Of a stretch of DNA of 36,457 nucleotides, positions 36,001-36,457 are shown piece after piece. Under the pieces are notes generated by a model, which saw only the letters and a list, made by a program, of their open reading frames with translations, searched no databases and was not told where the DNA came from. Source of the stretch: Elysia marginata (Eukaryota > Mollusca > Gastropoda > Plakobranchidae); NCBI GenBank assembly GCA_019649035.1, contig BMAT01005282.1:464566-501022 (forward strand), read 5' to 3'. The number at the start of each line of letters is the position of its first letter. The first letter of the stretch is position 1. The position numbers and the translations under genes are program-made.

Positions 36001-36457
36001 TGCGGCATATGTTTGTCTGTGACATTAGCAAAAACAGCAAATGTTTGAGACGGCATATTTGGATTGAATCAAACTCTAACAGTCAACAACATAATATAAA
36101 AGCCTGAGAAGATCCTTTGAACAAGCCTTGATTAAAATGTGAAAAAAAGGTAATTTTGAAATCTGATGTCATAATATTTACAAAAAATATTCAGGCTCAT
36201 TACTGTGACATTCTTATTTGAGCATATCTTTTTTCAAAAAGTTCAATTTCTCAGTTCTAATTTTTGTGAGGAAAATATCCAAATGTTTGATTTACCGATT
36301 AAACATATTAAACCAAAGATGACGCAAAAAAGACACTGAAAATTTTTCTAATTTTAATTTGACAATAACTGCATTCTATATTTTTGCATAATATCATCTG
36401 CAAATTGAATGTATTTAAAATGTAGAAATTTTCAGCTACCTTATTTGCATTGGTTTC
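1..36457 (-). CDS. Partial giant VWDE-like secreted modular protein gene (49 complete exons, 3 tandem modules)
   Basis: One multi-exon gene fills the window on the minus strand. The complete exons join in frame with matched phases at every junction and total 8,553 nt (2,851 codons). Seen directly: three repeats of LamG-like, VWDE-type beta-rich, VWD, Cys-rich, EGF and IPT/TIG-like segments. Key motifs are NDPH..TFDG and GLCGTFDxDxSND in the VWD domains, WP-T-SGL...C and a six-Cys EGF. Family knowledge: this combination is typical of von Willebrand factor D and EGF domain-containing proteins, which are extracellular. The VWF-type CGLC motif and C8/TIL domains are not seen, so it is not mucin- or VWF-like. 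Start, signal peptide, stop and UTRs lie outside the window. Many N-x-S/T sequons and paired cysteines fit a secreted protein. Function is unknown, and the symbol is left empty because orthology to vertebrate VWDE cannot be tested here. Confidence 0.8.
452..561 (-). CDS. Exon C15: linker with single Cys
   Basis: 110 nt, phase 1 to 0. GSDITESLLADSSESPAKCV, then PAEFEYNSSYVFK. Counterpart of A12 and B14; acidic and Ser-rich. Acceptor CTTGCAG, donor GTGAGG. Confidence 0.8.
562..1224 (-). other. Intron C14/C15 (GC-AG)
   Basis: 663 bp, starting GCAAGA and ending CTTGCAG. Nothing else recognised in it. Confidence 0.65.
1221..1225 (-). other. GC-type 5' splice site (GC-AG intron)
   Basis: The sequence AAAAG|GCAAGA fits the strong consensus known for GC donors (AG|GCAAG). 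The last roughly 25 exon bases are purine-rich (GAGAAGAAGAAAAG), which resembles an exonic splicing enhancer. No usable GT lies between the last Cys codon and this point. Confidence 0.7.
1225..1427 (-). CDS. Exon C14: Cys-rich segment with basic RGRRRK tail
   Basis: 203 nt, phase 2 to 1. VKAEASIYTGFCGTPTANAA, YYCECPYNSG, FQCNIIDDGPARDDSSRGRR then RKG. About 30 nt longer than A11 and B13; roughly half of the extra length is the basic tail after the last Cys. No GT donor is available; AAAAG followed by GCAAGA gives a GC-AG intron with exactly the expected phase 1. Confidence 0.76.
1897..2005 (-). CDS. Exon C13: VWD domain end
   Basis: 109 nt, phase 1 to 2. GLCGTFDGDVSNDLLQSDG, ending EFSLTWR. 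Its acceptor (ACCAAG) has a weak pyrimidine tract, and the preceding 1.35-kb intron is the longest in the window. Confidence 0.8.
2006..3355 (-). other. Intron C12/C13 (longest)
   Basis: 1,350 bp. Includes the ATT microsatellite near its 5' end. The rest shows no coding or repeat signal that I can support. Confidence 0.68.
3244..3299. repeat. ATT trinucleotide microsatellite
   Basis: Nearly continuous TTA/ATT repeats, interrupted by TTG and by TATAAT, in the C12/C13 intron. Confidence 0.95.
3356..3461 (-). CDS. Exon C12: VWD domain, late strands
   Basis: 106 nt, phase 0 to 1. VYLPNGDVVYTKVQRNKRYI, NVWVTAAGASASQTQ. Donor GTAAAT. Confidence 0.8.
3885..4091 (-). CDS. Exon C11: VWD domain core
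   Basis: 207 nt, phase 0 to 0. VHAFFRSCNKRAACNCAVAV, KVYDDVVVMDKC, YRNGELERGLRVYQKREEEY. Donor GTGAGT. Confidence 0.85.
4388..4451 (-). CDS. Exon C10: VWD microexon-like piece
   Basis: 64 nt, phase 2 to 0. KYDVFMEGEYVLYQHTSLPY. Same length and phase as B9. Confidence 0.82.
4639..4715 (-). CDS. Exon C9: VWD domain start
   Basis: 77 nt, phase 0 to 2. LTIEDNDKAKVCGSVNDPHT ends in TTFDGK. Donor GTTAGT. Confidence 0.83.
5023..5246. repeat. Decayed 68-bp tandem repeat
   Basis: ACAAAATACACACTCAGA at 5121 and ACAAAATACATACTCAGA at 5189, each followed by an A/T stretch and GTAAAATAATTGTGC or GTAAAACATTGTGC. A third partial copy (CGTAAAACATAGTGCTT) lies near 5025. In the C8/C9 intron. Confidence 0.5.
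5470..5685 (-). CDS. Exon C8: VWDE-type region before VWD, second part
   Basis: 216 nt, phase 0 to 0. AVILWGQEDKGDAFCGIPIS, TWQREQIIKVKGVIDGIKDN, RVVDLTVLISSNSS. Aligns with the RWKATVTIQVLGAVDLIKDG stretch of B7. Donor GTGTGT. Confidence 0.8.
5686..6407 (-). other. Intron C7/C8, unique to module C
   Basis: 722 bp at phase 0 inside a region that is one exon in A and B. No transposon ends recognised that would explain a recent intron gain. Confidence 0.68.
6408..6587 (-). CDS. Exon C7: VWDE-type region before VWD, first part
   Basis: 180 nt, phase 0 to 0. VETTKLTVAEGSMGTIKIIS, LVPPALLCPRISRSSCDVRI, ending TRVIPQ. Corresponds to the first part of B7/A6; the intron following it exists only in this module. 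Confidence 0.8.
6889..6987 (-). CDS. Exon C6: VWDE-type beta-rich region, part 2
   Basis: 99 nt, phase 0 to 0. LSCSVFLCSVEDNFCLQGRG, then EPIKVGFE. Counterpart of A5. Acceptor AAAAAG has a poor pyrimidine tract, but frame and homology support it. Confidence 0.77.
6988..8943 (-). other. Introns C4/C5 and C5/C6
   Basis: 902 and 848 bp around exon C5 (7836-8041). No repeat, ncRNA or additional exon recognised. Confidence 0.65.
7836..8041 (-). CDS. Exon C5: VWDE-type beta-rich region, part 1
   Basis: 206 nt, phase 1 to 0. GFPKLTEKPTLEISVNETTG, LHCQFDTLDRFKYFTAFIF, ending LAYGTE. Donor GTCAGT. Confidence 0.8.
8944..9139 (-). CDS. Exon C4: LamG-like domain, third part
   Basis: 196 nt, phase 0 to 1. 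VYIDNNLAGQENTGSSRQQV, ECELKVGMPQAGN, then IIYAEKKIVDTFEIST. Aligns with the end of A3 and B4. Confidence 0.8.
9579..9798 (-). CDS. Exon C3: LamG-like domain, second part
   Basis: 220 nt, phase 2 to 0. IKITEFVEGGYLLTNCGDQG, GIAVYYKRERMYFVFSTL, EWVTYVKK, FEISWSSQLGLA. The intron falls right after GLA, in the middle of a strand that modules A and B keep in one exon. Confidence 0.8.
9799..10845 (-). other. Intron C2/C3
   Basis: 1,047 bp, carrying copy 1 of the dispersed repeat (10594-10740). The rest is plain A/T-rich intron. Confidence 0.68.
10594..10740. repeat. Dispersed repeat, copy 1 (C2/C3 intron)
   Basis: Shares an ordered series of blocks with 26428-26582: TGTCTC, AAATGAGT, GTGTCACAATTT versus GTGTTACAATTT, GCATTTTTCTGAGCTTTC versus GCATTTTTCTAAGCTTCC, AAATTATCAAAATATT versus AAATTATCAATATTTT, then GATATTAA. 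Noncoding; class unknown. Confidence 0.7.
10846..11086 (-). CDS. Exon C2: LamG-like domain, first part
   Basis: 241 nt, phase 1 to 2. VDDVDETRMIFLGVNTTYVI, LVFGNLSLSFSSS, PCLRDLNKCSLGVTISF. It extends past the point where module B has its intron. Confidence 0.8.
11416..11436. other. Assembly gap (21 N)
   Basis: Twenty-one N flanked by poly-A on both sides, inside the C1/C2 intron. Probably a homopolymer collapse or scaffold join. No exon is expected here from comparison with modules A and B. Confidence 0.98.
11542..11656 (-). CDS. Exon C1: module-start Cys exon
   Basis: 115 nt, phase 0 to 1. TGICRIDGECYAEGSCKKGE then LVCRPVYSETDWTRVT. Same length as A1 and B1. Confidence 0.82.
12036..12221 (-). 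CDS. Exon B18: end of IPT/TIG-like segment, module B end
   Basis: 186 nt, phase 0 to 0. VDCPFDEGGSFEVSITNNRV, then CFDSVCEDCTNNSCTPR. Matches the ending of A16. Donor GTAAGT. Confidence 0.82.
12222..13868 (-). other. Introns B16/B17 and B17/B18
   Basis: 605 and 851 bp around exon B17 (13073-13263). A cryptic acceptor/donor pair near 12605-12650 fails on an in-frame stop. Nothing else recognised. Confidence 0.65.
13073..13263 (-). CDS. Exon B17: second half of EGF and start of IPT/TIG-like segment
   Basis: 191 nt, phase 1 to 0. TCTCEDDWLGIACD completes the EGF (C-x3-C-x5-C-x4-C-x-C-x8-C). Then PPTLISIDGGSQCDKRLRPC and IKIYGFGFAQTSSLSCRI, an IPT/TIG-like G-x-x-F...L.C pattern. Confidence 0.83.
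13869..14043 (-). CDS. Exon B16: DDIEWA segment and first half of EGF
   Basis: 175 nt, phase 0 to 1. ILDDIEWAITIIVEIQTLC, then a longer spacer than in A14, then LCPGDCSGHGNCTAG. Donor GTAGGT. Confidence 0.82.
14398..14556 (-). CDS. Exon B15: WPTNSGL Cys segment
   Basis: 159 nt, phase 0 to 0. LPTWPTNSGLTKDEAEKVCR, KACGQLLGEL, EDCVTDVQ. Same length as A13 and the same Cys pattern. Confidence 0.83.
15093..15187 (-). CDS. Exon B14: linker with single Cys
   Basis: 95 nt, phase 1 to 0. GTSGSSENDILDSCKVAANP then TVFQYNPNYTFP. Counterpart of A12 and C15. Confidence 0.78.
15584..15759 (-). CDS. Exon B13: Cys-rich segment after VWD
   Basis: 176 nt, phase 2 to 1. VEQSESIYNGVCATDTA, SCNCLQDVQPVCSVF, QTCTTVVG, NVTNENG. 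C-x-C and C...C spacing as in A11 and C14. Donor GTTAGT. Confidence 0.83.
15760..17126 (-). other. Introns B11/B12 and B12/B13 around the VWD end exon
   Basis: Two introns of 608 and 662 bp flank exon B12 (16422-16518). Both are A/T-rich with homopolymer runs, and neither holds a recognisable element. Confidence 0.65.
16422..16518 (-). CDS. Exon B12: VWD domain end
   Basis: 97 nt, phase 1 to 2. GLCGTFDDDNSNDFMTVDG, ending FALSWR. Twelve nt shorter than A10 and C13, in whole codons. Confidence 0.83.
17127..17244 (-). CDS. Exon B11: VWD domain, late strands
   Basis: 118 nt, phase 0 to 1. IILPTGMVIRANIRTSARIK, then MDIVITASALDFQNTLG. Donor GTTTGT, a weak but phase-consistent site. Confidence 0.78.
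17505..17699 (-). CDS. Exon B10: VWD domain core
   Basis: 195 nt, phase 0 to 0. VRAFQLSCNGKAACNCAVAV, KSGDDVILLDGC, TNGELTEGTRVQYRQQKG. CNCAVAV..GDDVI is characteristic of VWDE-type VWD domains. Donor GTTGGT. Confidence 0.85.
17700..18614 (-). other. Intron B9/B10
   Basis: 915 bp. Same position and phase as C10/C11 and absent in A. No repeat recognised. Confidence 0.68.
18615..18678 (-). CDS. Exon B9: VWD microexon-like piece
   Basis: 64 nt, phase 2 to 0. SYNNYKEGEFVLYKHKYLPY. Identical in length and phase to C10. Donor GTAAGT. Confidence 0.85.
19107..19186 (-). CDS. Exon B8: VWD domain start
   Basis: 80 nt, phase 0 to 2. VTVKDRDGIRKRCRSTGDPH, then HRTFDGK. Canonical GDPHxxTFDG. One codon longer than A7 and C9. 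Confidence 0.87.
19530..19967 (-). CDS. Exon B7: VWDE-type region before VWD
   Basis: 438 nt, phase 0 to 0. IINKKLEIFEGQMGEIKAQT, SVPPRLFCPIEDRDDDC, RWKATVTIQVLGAVDLIKDG, DQRRTV. Homolog of A6. Donor GTAAGT. Confidence 0.83.
20282..20452 (-). CDS. Exon B6: VWDE-type beta-rich region, part 2
   Basis: 171 nt, phase 0 to 0. DPDMEGDKVVAYLFDSM, then EISCRVSACIAADC. The ISCRVSAC core equals VSCSVKAC (A5) and LSCSVFLC (C6) but sits mid-exon here. Confidence 0.78.
20718..20875 (-). CDS. Exon B5: VWDE-type beta-rich region, part 1
   Basis: 158 nt, phase 1 to 0. ELPKFTRNPELSVSVNATTE, LGCMVRKLDRNDVIYFTEF. Same beginning as A4 and C5, but the exon ends earlier, so the following intron is not at the A/C position. 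Confidence 0.78.
21376..21649 (-). CDS. Exon B4: LamG-like domain, third part
   Basis: 274 nt, phase 0 to 1. ARGNFRKSVYGDRYVKVEVS, WNIAQGIILWIDGKEAG, then LNVVFAPKRLLDCF. SWxxxxG..L.IDG..AG is a typical LamG strand-turn-strand. Donor GTGAGT. Confidence 0.8.
21650..22722 (-). other. Intron B3/B4
   Basis: 1,073 bp, A/T-rich. No repeat or exon recognised. Confidence 0.65.
22723..22916 (-). CDS. Exon B3: LamG-like domain, second part
   Basis: 194 nt, phase 1 to 0. DTCLGDINSCQLGTTFSFYV, FIFSCGADDSVTTGISVWY, NVRVRTFTKEWN. C-x-GD-NSC corresponds to PCLRDLNKC in C2. Donor GTAAGA. Confidence 0.8.
22917..23559 (-). other. Intron B2/B3
   Basis: 643 bp in the LamG-like domain, at a position not shared with A or C. 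Nothing else seen. Confidence 0.65.
23560..23739 (-). CDS. Exon B2: LamG-like domain, first part
   Basis: 180 nt, phase 1 to 1. DVVPFVRRYTVNEIRQNLLF, ANFTLIGDPELDML, FDGVNQYMQFYPNSS. The acceptor ACAG before ATGTTG preserves phase with B1 and aligns with A2 and C2. Confidence 0.77.
24042..24156 (-). CDS. Exon B1: module-start Cys exon
   Basis: 115 nt, phase 0 to 1. EGICIIDNICYENGA, LNCSQTC, NSSWTDLT. Donor GTATGA. A TAGCAG tandem acceptor allows an in-frame extra Gln; the downstream AG is preferred because it aligns with TGIC in C1. Confidence 0.8.
24151..24162 (-). other. NAGNAG tandem acceptor of exon B1
   Basis: Minus strand reads TTTAGCAG before GAAGGA. Use of the first AG would add a Gln before EGIC without altering the frame. 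Confidence 0.5.
24634..24849 (-). CDS. Exon A16: end of IPT/TIG-like segment, module A end
   Basis: 216 nt, phase 0 to 0. VRCDFPTAGSWVISVSNNGD, FDSNCVTCTEEGCSPR. The C..C....C.PR ending is shared with B18. The donor GTTGGT is weak, but the frame continues exactly into B1. Confidence 0.78.
25257..25465 (-). CDS. Exon A15: second half of EGF and start of IPT/TIG-like segment
   Basis: 209 nt, phase 1 to 0. SVCVCDSGYAGFDC completes an EGF with spacing C-x3-C-x5-C-x5-C-x-C-x8-C. Then VPPVLAEIVGGPLCD and CKSVTLLGYPFAQALPP, resembling the first strands of an IPT/TIG domain. Confidence 0.8.
25466..26109 (-). other. Intron A14/A15, splitting the EGF
   Basis: 644 bp. It interrupts the EGF between its third and fourth cysteines at phase 1, exactly as B16/B17 does. 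Nothing else seen. Confidence 0.7.
26110..26251 (-). CDS. Exon A14: DDVTWA segment and first half of EGF
   Basis: 142 nt, phase 0 to 1. ITDDVTWAISLVSNIRVQC, then LCPSDCSGRGTCLG. I chose the donor GTAAGT over an adjacent GTGTAA because only it leaves phase 1, as B16 does. The EGF is completed by A15. Confidence 0.8.
26428..26582. repeat. Dispersed repeat, copy 2 (A13/A14 intron)
   Basis: Same orientation and block order as 10594-10740. The two host introns are not homologous positions in the module, so this is a dispersed element rather than a relic of module duplication. Confidence 0.7.
26720..26878 (-). CDS. Exon A13: WPTPSGL Cys segment
   Basis: 159 nt, phase 0 to 0. EIKWPTPSGLDVDDATRICR, then SSLSVAGCNAAI and SCVTDIK. 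The WPTPSGL...A..C...SCV.DI pattern is typical of the region following VWD in VWDE-like proteins. B15 has the identical length. Confidence 0.83.
27204..27319 (-). CDS. Exon A12: acidic linker with FCLDPT motif
   Basis: 116 nt, phase 1 to 0. YEDVTTKIFNASEEPAFCLD, then PTIDVTVFEFDRFYSFDED. Same position as B14 and C15, each with one Cys followed by an aromatic-rich F-x-Y end. Confidence 0.8.
27587..28260. repeat. 43-bp minisatellite, about 16 units, abutting a splice donor
   Basis: On the plus strand the unit contains TATGATATAAGTACTCATTA, then TGTCATTAGGTGC, then TTTCACTTTG. Unit lengths are 43 nt with several 40-nt variants that lack three bases after ACTCAT. Adjacent units differ at only a few positions (for example AGG versus ATG), so the array is young. 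The right end merges with the first intron bases of exon A11's donor: the final GTCATTAGGTGCT runs straight into TACAG of the donor/exon border. Confidence 0.95.
28264..28436 (-). CDS. Exon A11: Cys-rich segment after VWD
   Basis: 173 nt, phase 2 to 1. RIDVRNTIYSGTCESEE, then EYCSCLSADQPSCGPDQYF and NC. The TIYSGTC start matches SIYNGVC (B13) and SIYTGFC (C14). Its donor, GTAAGC, is immediately followed by a minisatellite array in the intron. An overlapping open frame on the same strand is a shadow without the cysteine pattern. Confidence 0.82.
28677..28785 (-). CDS. Exon A10: VWD domain end
   Basis: 109 nt, phase 1 to 2. GLCGTFDDDKSNDVVNQAG, ending SEAWR. The FDDDxSND loop matches the VWD calcium-binding loop known from structures of the family. 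C13 has the same length. Confidence 0.85.
28954..29083. mobile_element. MITE-like inverted-repeat element
   Basis: Left arm starts GGGCCTAGTTACGTGACTTG and ends CCTGTCAGCT. The reverse complement of the right arm starts GGGCCCAGTTGCATAACATG and ends TATCTGTCAGCT. The arms are about 42 nt with a central spacer of about 45 nt that itself partly pairs. It lies in the A9/A10 intron. A target-site duplication is not obvious, although AGATCA occurs on both sides at unequal distances. Noncoding; the family was not identified. Confidence 0.65.
29281..29401 (-). CDS. Exon A9: VWD domain, late strands
   Basis: 121 nt, phase 0 to 1. VILPSGTTVIVESDKRSIGG then FLNVWINASPFDYGATKG. Aligns with B11 and C12 (V-LP-G...). 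The donor is GTTAAT, weaker than most here. Confidence 0.8.
29569..29883. mobile_element. Possible piggyBac-type nonautonomous element (TTAA ends)
   Basis: A 315-bp noncoding stretch begins TTAACCACTTCACTG and, read from the other end, TTAACCCCTTGAGTG: TTAA on both sides followed by a similar terminal repeat. Near the left end it holds the palindrome-rich GTACATATGGCGTA and GTATACGTACACCATACGC. TTAA flanks and CCCTTTG-like termini are known for piggyBac-derived MITEs. It lies in the A8/A9 intron. The match is short. Confidence 0.45.
30031..30310 (-). CDS. Exon A8: VWD domain core (unsplit)
   Basis: 280 nt, phase 2 to 0. YFDNFKEGEFLVYSN, then VHGFFRECNRNIAACTCSVA, VKVEDDVVLLDRC, and IRNGEVNPGLKIQEYDQG. 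It equals B9+B10 and C10+C11; the phase-0 intron after LPYS is absent only in this module. Confidence 0.85.
30311..31121 (-). other. Intron A7/A8
   Basis: 811 bp with nothing recognisable; ordinary A/T-rich intron. Confidence 0.65.
31122..31198 (-). CDS. Exon A7: VWD domain start
   Basis: 77 nt, phase 0 to 2. VLVKDRDFGSQCSIVNDPHF ends in KTFDG, the hallmark beginning of a VWD domain (C..xxDPHxxTFDG). The donor read as GAGT then GTATGT keeps phase with A8. Confidence 0.85.
31597..32061 (-). CDS. Exon A6: VWDE-type region before VWD
   Basis: 465 nt, phase 0 to 0, the largest exon in the window. VVTQSITVVEGGQSNIQIET, then SVPPSLFCRQ, later TLNNWTWKTGITIPLRGTID and RDGDRKG. Homologous to B7 (438 nt) and to C7+C8 (396 nt together). 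Sequons at NWT, NSS and NDNSS suggest glycosylation. Confidence 0.82.
32461..32550 (-). CDS. Exon A5: VWDE-type beta-rich region, part 2
   Basis: 90 nt, phase 0 to 0. VSCSVKACYVYNCERLSG then FDVTVE. The intron before VSCSV is at the same position and phase as C5/C6 but not B5/B6. Confidence 0.78.
32801..33033 (-). CDS. Exon A4: VWDE-type beta-rich region, part 1
   Basis: 233 nt, phase 1 to 0. ERPKLPLPPVISV, then FDCTFENLERGDTQYTLEW, ending FGSQ. Homologous to B5 (ELPKFTRNPELSVSV) and C5 (FPKLTEKPTLEISV). In VWDE-like proteins a similar Ig/FN3-like region precedes the VWD domain. Acceptor TTTCAG, donor GTAAGT. Confidence 0.78.
33034..34055 (-). other. Intron A3/A4
   Basis: 1,022 bp. The part at about 33440-33900 is less homopolymer-rich than other introns and may be a decayed mobile element, but no ends were found. 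No exon is expected here from modules B or C. Confidence 0.65.
34056..34291 (-). CDS. Exon A3: LamG-like domain, second half
   Basis: 236 nt, phase 2 to 1. Starts FVAAQISWSPTLGLSGSWDG and ends with LTIFSAPKAVLDTLGFIT. The ISW...LGL...G pattern and the closing FAPKxxLD-type strand align with B4 and with C3/C4. Confidence 0.78.
34720..35116 (-). CDS. Exon A2: LamG-like domain, first half (unsplit)
   Basis: 397 nt, phase 1 to 2. Begins REQAYARPFDF and contains SCTLGFTVQFDVKF, a GLAVSLCGGDVYVSV strand and the HKEWSV turn typical of LamG/concanavalin-like folds. It covers what B2+B3 and most of C2+C3 encode, so an intron is missing relative to those modules. Donor GTGAGT. Confidence 0.8.
35117..35901 (-). 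other. Intron A1/A2
   Basis: 785 bp. Contains a weak TAACCC...GGGTTA hairpin at 35653-35722. Otherwise only A/T-rich sequence; no conserved coding pattern. Confidence 0.7.
35902..36016 (-). CDS. Exon A1: module-start Cys exon
   Basis: 115 nt, phase 0 in and 1 out. Reads TNICRINKRCYPCGS and later YCEPKNATDIW. The same length and phases recur in B1 and C1, and the ICRI...CY core is shared with C1. Donor GTAAGA. Confidence 0.8.
36440..36457 (-). CDS. Possible 3' end of exon A0 (partial)
   Basis: The last bases on the right edge read ETNANK in the frame required by exon A1, followed by a plausible donor (AAG, then GTAGCT). By analogy with A16 and B18 this would be the end of the IPT/TIG-like exon of a preceding module, but the CSPR or CTPR ending seen in those exons is absent. 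Support is positional only. Confidence 0.3.

Larger units (their letters stand above)
24634..36016 (-). repeat. Intragenic module A (16 exons, 1,046 codons)
   Basis: First complete module in transcription order, exons A1 to A16, 3,138 nt of coding sequence, entered and left at phase 0. Order: Cys exon, LamG-like (A2-A3), VWDE beta-rich region (A4-A6), VWD (A7-A10), Cys-rich (A11-A13), EGF plus IPT/TIG-like (A14-A16). It has the fewest introns of the three: the first LamG half is one 397-nt exon and the central VWD part is one 280-nt exon, whereas B and C split both. Confidence 0.82.

Noticed and set aside
1..36457. tRNA, rRNA, CRISPR, bacterial operon or viral genes
   Set aside because: No cloverleaf-forming sequence, spaced direct-repeat array with unique spacers, Shine-Dalgarno-linked reading frames or viral enzyme motifs were seen; the only regular array is a head-to-tail minisatellite without spacers.

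Overview
This window is animal nuclear DNA from an intron-rich, AT-rich genome. Every coding block is a short exon (64 to 465 nt) on the minus strand. With one GC-AG exception the blocks are bounded by GT-AG signals, with T-rich tracts before most acceptors. I read it as an invertebrate; a lophotrochozoan such as a mollusc is plausible, but nothing here fixes the phylum. No bacterial, organellar or viral gene, no tRNA or rRNA, and no plus-strand gene is supported. A 21-base run of N marks a draft-assembly gap.

The whole window is the interior of one very large gene. I resolve 49 complete exons plus two partial exons at the window edges, with exon-to-exon phase consistent throughout. The complete exons sum to 8,553 nt, or 2,851 codons. 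No signal peptide, start codon, stop codon or poly(A) signal was found, so both ends of the gene lie outside. The product looks like a secreted protein of the von Willebrand factor D and EGF domain (VWDE-like) family. The VWD cores, the WP-T-SGL cysteine segment and the six-cysteine EGF are recognisable by eye; no profile search was possible.

The central feature is a threefold internal tandem duplication. Reading 5' to 3' on the minus strand, module A occupies 36016-24634 (1,046 codons), module B 24156-12036 (1,022 codons), and module C runs from 11656 past the left edge (783 codons seen). Each module has the same order: a 115-nt cysteine exon, a laminin-G/concanavalin-like domain, a VWDE-type beta-rich region, a VWD domain, a cysteine-rich segment, an EGF, and an IPT/TIG-like segment closing the unit. 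Modules A and B are each bounded by phase-0 introns, so a unit can be gained, lost or skipped without a frameshift.

The modules are old and diverged in protein sequence, and their intron patterns differ. Module A lacks introns present in B and C. B and C split the LamG exons at different places. C has one extra intron upstream of the VWD domain, a GC-AG intron and a module-specific basic RGRRRK tail.

The introns hold the recent mobile and repeat content: a 16-copy 43-bp minisatellite that runs into a 5' splice site (about 27590-28260), a MITE-like inverted repeat (28954-29083), a possible piggyBac-type TTAA element (29569-29883), a dispersed repeat present in two unrelated introns (about 10594-10740 and 26428-26582), an ATT microsatellite and a decayed 68-bp tandem repeat.
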